A stretch of 10,269 bases of DNA from Gammaproteobacteria bacterium (GTDB lineage: Bacteria; Pseudomonadota; Gammaproteobacteria; Pseudomonadales; Azotimanducaceae), in assembly GCA_002708205.1 (NCBI GenBank), contig PAMR01000006.1:3533-13801 (forward strand). Direction: 5' to 3'. How positions within the stretch are numbered: the stretch's first letter is position 1; each line of letters starts with the position of its first letter. The notes below the pieces were generated by a model, which was not told the DNA's origin, ran no database searches, and saw only the letters and a list, made by a program, of their open reading frames with translations. Position numbers and translations under genes: made by a program. This document shows positions 1 through 9,200 of this stretch, one piece after another.

Positions 1-201
1 ATTTCACTAGAACTGGTGGGTGGTAGAGGTTCAGATACCTTTAATTCCGGTGGAAATGATGGCCAACCAATCTATGTCGTAAGCAATGATCTACAAGGGC
101 ACAGCGGCCTGATTGACCACGGTGTTAGCAGTTTGGACGAACGATTCAATCAAATCTATGTGCAGGACATCTCTGCCAAGGTCACGGATAACGATGAACC
201 T
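1..201 (+). other. Calx-beta-like domain 1 (C-terminal part), preceded by one RTX-like signature
   Basis: Residues 7-15 read GGRGSDTFN, which fits the calcium-binding RTX pattern GGxGxDx[L/F]x, but only one copy is present. It runs straight into a strand pattern (IYVVSNDL, then GHSGLIDHGVSS) and closes with VTDNDEP at residues 61-67. An Asp-Asn-Asp turn after a hydrophobic strand is typical of the last strand of Calx-beta-type domains, where the acidic turn helps bind calcium between domains. The start of this domain is upstream of the window. The Calx-beta assignment rests on pattern alone; the RTX resemblance could be coincidental. Confidence 0.55.
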
Positions 202-3200
202 GAGGTCGTCATCACTGTTCCGCAATCTGGATTAATGGTCTTTGAAGACAACCCTGCCTATGAGGGCATTCTTGCCTCGACATATGAAATCGTGCTGACA
301 CGGGCACCGATCAGAACGGTAACAGTTACCGCAACCCCGACGCGTGATAGAGAAAGTGATATTGCTGCCGGTGGTAAGTCAATTTCGATGGGCCGGGAAA
401 GCAATTCGGCAAGTGCAAGCGGTGATGGGGTCACCGTACAGTTCAATCGAGCTAATTGGTTTGTTCCACAAACAGTCCATATCTTTGCACAAACGGATGA
501 GTTGGCAGAAGGCCGAAAACGAATTATCATCCAGCACTCTGTCGCAGAAGGTGACAACCCGGACGATGGCGTGGGCTATGATCAGTTAGCTCTTGAAAGT
601 ATCGAGGTCGATATCATAGACAATGATGCTGCGGACGTGGTGATTGTTGAGCTTGAATCTCCATTGGTCGGCTCAAATGCTGACGGTCGCACTCAAGTTG
701 CCGAATATAATCCAACAAATGGTGCTCCAATAGGTTTTGCTAGCGATCTGTATCAGGTTATCCTCAGCCGACCGCCACCTGAAGTTGTGGAGATTGCGAT
801 TACCTCAGACGATCAGATTGCAACCACCGGTTCGGGATGCTCCAACGCATTAGACATCATTACTCTTGGCGGCAACGGTTCTGACTACAAAGAAATATGC
901 GTAACAGCTGAAAATGATACAGACAACGAACGGTCACACTACGGACGAATTACACACGTTATTGACGCTGATGATTTCAGTGACTATTTGGCTCTAGAAA
1001 AAGACGACATATTAAAAGCCTTAGCGGCTGAATTTAATCGAGATGTTTCCGGGCATTTAACCGCCGAAATTGTGGAAATTACTGAAAATGGTAACACCAC
1101 GAAGATCATCCGCTTAGATTCAAAATTACCCTTCAATGTCACAGCAGAAAATGCCGCCGTTTCAGATTCAATCAAAGCGTATAGCGGCACAACCACAATC
1201 GCTCCAAACGATGGAAACAACATCATCGAAGGTGATCGCTGGACACTCGGTATTAACAGTCAGGAATATACCTATACAGCAGATGATCCGAACGATATCA
1301 CATCAACTGCCGTCGTAGATGGTATTCTCAACGCCATAAGCTGTGGTAATCAAGATTGCTCAACTAACGTACTGGCAATTGCAGAAAATAACGGACAAAT
1401 CGAACTAACCGTCGATACACTGGACAATGTCTCCTTCGAGAATGGTCAATCGCTTTATATCCATGGGCTCGTCAGCAATTCAACCCTTAACGATGACCTG
1501 AATGGCCAGGTGGTTGTCGCAACATCAGTAACAGATGTCACGACTACCACACAAGCGATAACCATAGACAGTCCATGGTCTGCCAGCTACTCATTAGGCT
1601 TCGCAATCACAAATGCTGAAGCACACGATTTCAACAACTATGTCAATAAGATCAAACTGACAGTTGATACCAGTAGCCAACTAACAGCAGGTGATCAGAT
1701 CTACATCACCTCCATTAACGCGTTGGCAAATGAAGGTAGCGATGAAGAAGTACTTGCGGAAAAACTAAACAACAAACGATTCACTGTGCTGGATGTTGTT
1801 GCCGAGGATGATGGGGCTGGCAATATTGATCACTACATTGTCATCGATGCCGGCTGGGAAGGTGCTTATACACAACCGGTGGCATCTCAAAATAATGGAA
1901 CAGTAGTGGCCGGAAGTGTCGCCTCCACCTGGGCTAATCGTGATGCCAATGGAAACCTTGAAATAACCCCCACAGTAGATCCATATGTACTAACGTGGGG
2001 GGTCACAGCAGCAGCTGATGCCGCGAATAATAGTAACGAGTCAGCTGCTACTGATCGTAAAGCTGAAGATGTGACTCCGTCTTTGTCAGTGGATCCATGG
2101 TACTCACAGCTAGACCTGGCAGTTACTGCCAATAGTGTTAATGAGGGTGATACCTGGCGAGTGGATGTAGACTATGGTCTGTTTGCTGATCCCATTTCAT
2201 ACGGGTACACGGCAGGCGCAGGACATGCGACGCGAAATCCACGTCATGTTGACGTTACGATTTACGATGATGACGCACCTGGTGTAATCGTTGAGCAAAC
2301 GAATGGTGACACTCGGGTTACGGAACCGACAACTTCATCGATAGTTGGTGAAGGCAATGTAATTCAGGTTACTCCAGCAATATCCGTTTCTTCGGATAAC
2401 AGCAGCAGATATGCAATCACTAATCTTGAGGTCTCGGTAAACGGACAGCTCGTAGATGCAAATACCGCTAACATTATTTGGCATTTTAACGATGACACTC
2501 ATGAGACTCACGATTTTGGTGCAATCTCATTTGCATTGGTCGGACAGGTAAGTGAAGGCCAACACTGGGAGATTGCAATACAGTCGAATTCTGCTCATAG
2601 CACTGAGTTAGTAGCGGCGTATACTGTTGAACAAAATAAAACACTCATCAACGTTCGTGATGAGTTGCTGAATCAAATCAATAGCTGGAATAATGTTTCA
2701 GCTGCAAAGCCTGAGGATGGAGACGAGTGGCGATTTGTTGGAACATTCGGATCAGCAATCATCGGTGAAACAGATGACCTTCATGATCGTCATTCAACTG
2801 CTCAGGATCTGGATTTATCGGAATGGAACGATAATTACGACCGCAAAATCGCAAGCTCTGACACATTACCTCACATCACGATAAATGGAACCGGTGATGG
2901 AAATGTCGATCTCTACCAATTTGAGGTGAGTGAAGAATCGCTAGTGGCAAATAGCGGTAGCCTTCAGTTCGCCGCCGACATTGATGGTGGCTTTAACTAT
3001 GGTGACAAAGTGTTATGGGCTAATCGGCTTTCACTTTACCAATTAGATGAAGAAGTCACTGCTGATCCGGATGACCCACGCATCCTCCGCATAGCGGGTG
3101 ATGGAATCTCAGCGATTACAGAAGGGGCTTTAGGAAGTGAGACCTGGATCGACGATTTCATTTCTTATGAGATAACTGAAGCTGGTACATACTACGTTGA

Positions 3201-6200
3201 AGTCGATGCGTGGTATCCAACGTCAGGCGGAATCCCTGCGGGTGTAGATTATCAGTTGCATGTGTCACTCGAAGGTCATTCGACCGGTCGGTTTGTATTC
3301 GCTCCGGAACCAATTGCAAAAACAATGGAAGCATTGGTGGATACGGGGCAGGACATCGACAACAGTGATGATTTCTACACACTGTTTAATGCCGACATTG
3401 GCAACGGCCTGACAAATGCAAACGCCGTGGACAGCAATATTCCATATGTAATGGTTAAAGGTACTGGCAATGGCTTGTATGACTATTACGCATTCACCGT
3501 AACCGATGCACAGGCCGATCCCACGGAAGGTCTGGTGGATAACCCAACAACAGAGGTGGAAGCACCTCAATATTACGCGGTAGCCACGCTGGAACTGACT
3601 GGAGACGTCAACGAGGGTGATGAATGGAAAATCGGCCTGCGTGATCGCATCCATGTGCATACTGCAACTGCCAGCGACACACTCACAACCATTGCAGAAG
3701 CATTAGAAACAAAAATTCTGAATGATGGTTCGCACGCTGGGCGCTACACTGTTGATACCCTCGGTCCGGTCATCACGATCACCGGTATTCGTGATCCAAA
3801 CGCTGACCAAAGTGACGAAGGACGCGACAAAGACTTTACGCTACGGCATGCCAATGATGCGGACGACCACATGGGTGTACGCCAAATAATTACAGATGCC
3901 GGCGCTGTCTCGAGAGTTCTTTCATCTATAACCACCGATGGTGCTGGCAATCACGCCCAATTTGGGGTCGCAGAAATAACCATCGTTAATGCAGGTTCAG
4001 TTGGTGATCAGTGGGCCGTCACTATAACACCGCAGTTGGGTCCTGCAGTTCAACAATCTTATGCCGTAACCGCCAACGATGATGAAGGTGACGTCGCTCA
4101 ACAACTTGCCGGTGTACTGAATGGGCAGGCTGGAATTACAGCAACCAGTAATGGCGATGTCATTACGGTCCAAGATGACAATTCACCAATCAGTGTCGTG
4201 GTGAGTATTACTTCAGCCGCTCCAACAGGTACTGCTGAAATAACGGGTACGCCAGATGATCCAGGAACCGTGAAATGGGATGAAGTTACATTTTCTTTTG
4301 ATGAAATACGAAACGGTGAAACCTGGACTATTACGCTCGACGGCGAAACACCGTTCATTTACAAGACGCTGTCTGCAACTGACGATGTCGCAGGTCAAAT
4401 GCAGACTCTCATCAACAACGGCTCTGTTTACAACGCGACAGCAACGAATGATGATCGACTCACTGTAGTACGTGCGAACGACAACACACCATTCTTTGCA
4501 AGCGTCGACCTAACTCCGGCAGGTAATATTAGCGATGCCGTTGATCCCGCTGTCGCAAACAACACGTATGTAATTACTTTCGACGGAACAGGTGAGTCAC
4601 TTACATCGGTCGGAATTGATCAAACATGGACTCTCGAACTAACAGCAAATGGCAATACTGTTTCCGCCAATGCCGTGGGCTCAAACAATTCCATTAACGG
4701 AATGGTTAATAAGCTGAGGATGCAGGTTGATGCACTTGCCGCATACAGCGCTGTCCGCTCGGACGATAACACTAACACTCTTGTGATTACACGTAATGAT
4801 GCTAACGCTGTCACATTTAACTTATCTACGACTCAATCTAATTTCATCAACCAACTCTCACAGGCTGCTGTGATTGCGATTGGCAATTATGTAAAGACCG
4901 GGGATACCCATCAACTGATTTACAACAACAGTGTTGTTGCGGAATCTTCTGACACTAATTCGAGTGCTATAGCATCCGAGTTTAATGCTGATATTAGTTC
5001 ACATCTTGATTATCAACCAATTGATCTTGATGGCAATGAACTTACAGTAATGACCAGTAACGTGGATGCTAACTTTGCCCCGATTGTTAGGACAGTTCGC
5101 TCACTTGACCGCCCAACGCCATCTAGCGTAGTAACAGCTAAAGCATTTGAGCTTACTGGTAACCCCGTTGAGAATGAAACGCTTACATTTACTATCGACG
5201 GCACCGATTTCGATCATCAAATTACAGGAAGTGACACCTTAAACAGTGTTGCGGAGGGAATTGCCTCGGAAATCCATCAAGATGCTGATTACGCTGCATA
5301 CGGCTTGAATGGACATGTTGTGGTTGTCCCGATGACAGCTAATACGATACCTGTGGTATCTATGACAACTACAAATACAGGAATTACTGTTACTCCAGTT
5401 GGGGCTCTTGATGCTACTATCCTTACAATCGATGATTCCTTAGTCGATGATGACCGATGGTATATCGACGTAGCAAACAATGACGAATTGCATGATGGTA
5501 CGACTTCGGGTTACGAAATTACCCAAGCCCAAGCCACTGGTAATGACACAGCAAGCGTCGCTGAAAATATGGCTGCTAGTTGGCTCGGGGTCGAAAACTG
5601 GGAACGCAACCAAATCAGTCAAGGTGCAAATCTAATCATCGTGCGTGCGTCAGGAACTAACTTAACTGACGCAAGAAACGTCGAGATTGATCGCTATTCA
5701 TCTGTATCCTCCAAGGATGGAATTCAGGTGGATCTTTCAGGGGCAATTTCACTGCATGACTGGTGGTCACTGGATGTCACTGTTAATGGAACGAGCTCTG
5801 AAATCTCTAACCATCAAGTCGCGGCAGGAAATACAACGCTGTCGGACGTAACCTCAGCGATTTCCACAAGCATTGACAGTAATAACAACTATCACTCGTT
5901 GGCAGCTCCGAATGATGGCACTATCTGGTTCACAAGAGAAGGCCAGGAAGACATAACCAATGCAATCACGGCAGTAACAGAATTTGTGCCAACCATACCG
6001 GCACCAAGTATCAAGCATCTGACACTTACCGAGAACTCAAACAACGGCGACATCTGGAGTATTGCAGTTCCCAATACCGTCGCATCACCAATCACATATA
6101 CCGCTACTGGAACATCGATTGAAACCATCGCTGATGAGTTAGCCAGCAGTATTGCTAACGATGGTAATAATCAATACGACGCAATAACGGTGACTAAATC

Positions 6201-9200
6201 CAGTGAAGAAGTTGATTTATATATCCTGCGAACTGACGGAACCAACTTCGGTGTTAACAGTTCAGTTTCACTGCCGGCCGGTCATCTGAGTTCTGCGGTC
6301 GTACTATCTGGTGAAGTGCAACGTTACTGGAAACATGAACTGTCAATCGAATCGTCCAGTCCTGCTGATTTGGCAGGGTCTCGAGAGACATGGAAGATCA
6401 CGCTTGACGGCGAAGTAGTCTCAGCAGTGCCAACACAAGGTGATACTGAAGCGGACATCCTTGCCGAGATCAAAACATCCATCGATAGCAATCTAAATCT
6501 TGATTCAACTACAGTGGCTGGGAATCCGATTACGATTATCCATAACGATGGATCCCGCGTTGGGGCTGAAGTGATGTCGATTTCAGATATCGTTCAAGAA
6601 CGTAACCAAGCGTATGTTTTAGATGACAACGCCAGCACTTCAATAACGGAAGAACATTACACCGCTTACGAAATCCCAATCGCTGGTAATATTATCGCCG
6701 GACAAATATGGACCATTGAAGTGGATGGTACACAATATTCGGCAACAGCTGGTAAGAACAAGCAGTGGTTCTCTGCCTCGTATCGCATCGGCTTAGATCT
6801 TCAAAGCGAGATCAACAACGACCCACTTTCAGTTGTCAGTGCTACGATTGATCTGACACAAGATAATACAAGTGGTAATTATTACACCATTTTGACACTG
6901 GCACCTAGAGACGACGGCGGACTACCAAATCCATTCTCCGTCGGTGTATCCACCGCCCCAGCAATCGATCAACTAGCAACCGTGCTGCTCGATATTGATG
7001 ACACCCAACTGATCACAGGAATAATTCCGTATGGCTTCCGTACAATTGATATCGGATTAACCACGCTAACTTTACCGGATTATTTGGGATATACCATATA
7101 TCCAACCTTGGAACTGGAATTAGTTGAAAACGATGGTAATGACAACCTAACGATCACTCCCGAGGTACCGCTTTACACAAATGAAGCAGCCGGCTGTGAT
7201 GAAGTAGTCGAGACATGCCTAACGGACACAGATGACGGTAGCAATCACGCGTATGATCCGATGATGCAGTACGCCTTAGAAGCTAACGAGTCAAATGAGC
7301 ATTACCGTGTGAAAGTTGGTAGCCGATTTGAATTCAATGATACGACGTTCTTTGGGAATACTCATGGCCTTGTGAATTGGGACTTTGGAGTCGCCAATGG
7401 TGCTTCTTATCAGCTCAACACATCTATCGAAAATCATGACTATAACGAGGATGCCATTGAACTCGTTGGTAAAAAAATCCATGGCATTAGTGATAGCTGG
7501 CTCGGAATCGAAGCTACCATTACAGACTATTTGCCGGAATACCATCAATATGTGGTGAATATCGACGGTGATAGTCCAAGTCGTTTCGATAACTTGGTCG
7601 AAGAACTTATCAATGAACCAGCAGCATTTGAGGTTGTCGAAACGTATAGCACATACGCAGATTGCGGCGTAGATCCAAGTAATCTGCCTTGTGACCCAAC
7701 GAGCCATCCAATCGTCGACTCGTATACTGTCAAGCTCAGCGATAAACCAGATGATACTGTTATATTTGATGCCGAATCCATTGCGACTCGCACGTATGAC
7801 TCCGATGAAGCATTTAACCCAGATGCGGGTTTCGGGGAAAACAACGATTTGCAAACCAGGACAGCAACCCAGCGTGTGATGGTTCATCTCGGAGGAACGC
7901 CTACAGTTGGAGAAACTCTACAACTCAAGCTCTTATCGATTGATAATCCAACAGATCTGACTCCATTTACGGAAACGGTATTTACACATGTCGTTTCCCC
8001 TGGATTAGACTTCCAAACATGGCAGACAGACGCTGTTGGCCATGGTTTTGTCGATCCTGTAGTTTACGAATCACAAACAATTGCTATCGAAATAGATGAT
8101 TCAGATCCAAATCAGCCAATCAGCGGAGATATCATCCTAACGCTAACTGGTGGCGACGTTGTGACGCATGCTATAGCTGATGGTGAGACGAACGCTCAGA
8201 TAGCTAATGCACTGGTAACACTGATCGATCAATTAGCTGGCTACACCGCAAGGATTGAGACCTCGAACGATAATCACATTGTTATTACACATGTGGGAAC
8301 CTTCGATCTGGAATCCACTGAGCCCGACAATGTCGAGATAAATCAATTATCGACGGATTATTCCTTGCTTATCGAACATCCCTCCAAGGCCTTCTTCACT
8401 GAGTTCGTTGTTGAAACCCTTTCGGATCGTAATGATCCCAACTCTGAGTCTGTCTTGGCAAGCAGTTCACACGCAATTAAGTCACAAAGCATGGCTATTA
8501 AGCTAGCCGGCGGTACAAATAATCAAGTCAACGTGGTACTAACAGACTCGTCAACGAACCATGTAACAACGCTCGAGTATCCAGTTACGAGTGAACAGGA
8601 TGATGCAGCGATTGCAAATGGTCTTGTTGAATTAATTGATGCATTGCCAAGTTACACAGCCGAACTTGATTCGACGATTGAAAATAAGATCATTGTTTCA
8701 CACCTGGGTTCATTCAGTATTGATCTTGAAGTGGATGAGGTTCTGACAAGGCATCCTGCCACTGAAATTAACTTTGAATTCAGCGGTACACCAGGAATAG
8801 CAGAGCGTTGGGTCGCCAGCTTTGAATGGGTAGCGAATGATTCATCAATTAACACATATGAGGCTGAATACACTGTCCAATACCGAGATACGTTGGCAGA
8901 TATTCTCGATGGCATTTACAGTTCAATCCTCGCCGAAGCCGAAAGCTCTCAGGAATTTGCAACGATATTCCAGAACATAGACATCTCAGCTGTTGGTCGG
9001 ACATTAAGTATCACGAATAAAGATGAATACCATTTCGATGTGACGATTGAAGTCGACAACAGCTCCGATTCGGCTGCCAGAATCGTACCGCAACTAGTTT
9101 TTGATTCCAACAATGATGACTGGAAAAACGGACGACAAGTTTATGTCATTGCAATTGATGACGACGTAATAGATGGTGGTGATACACTAGCTTTCCCAGC

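Noticed and set aside
344..589. Plus-strand frame-2 open frame of 81 codons beginning with ATG.
   Set aside because: It overlaps the Calx-beta-like domain in frame 1, has no convincing ribosome binding site, and its translation resembles nothing.
3265..3660. Minus-strand open frame of 131 codons opposite the PPC region.
   Set aside because: The + strand carries recognisable PPC motifs in frame here; the antisense product is Cys/His-rich without a coherent motif.
3571..6960. Regular spacing considered as a CRISPR array or DNA tandem repeat.
   Set aside because: The period is about 308 bases and exists only at the protein-pattern level; the DNA copies show no conserved short direct repeat.
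7261..7266. Tandem in-frame ATG codons as a possible internal start of a separate downstream gene.
   Set aside because: There is no upstream stop codon, no clear ribosome binding site, and the same frame and protein style run through without a break.
7471..7477. Run of seven A (GGT AAA AAA ATC) as a possible slippage or frameshift site.
   Set aside because: A -1 shift would stop at the TAG at 7488-7490, while the zero frame continues with coherent sequence for over 900 codons. No downstream stem-loop is evident. It is probably a chance homopolymer.
7291..7887. Minus-strand open frame of 198 codons, the longest closed frame on the other strand.
   Set aside because: It lies wholly antisense to the continuous + strand frame, its translation shows no domain pattern (Ile/Trp/Cys-rich, odd composition), and no other gene fits around it. 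It is a shadow of the giant gene.
7891..7896. GGAGGA resembling a Shine-Dalgarno sequence.
   Set aside because: It encodes Gly-Gly in module 16 and is followed only by a TTG at 7907 whose frame ends within about 18 codons, so it does not mark a gene start.
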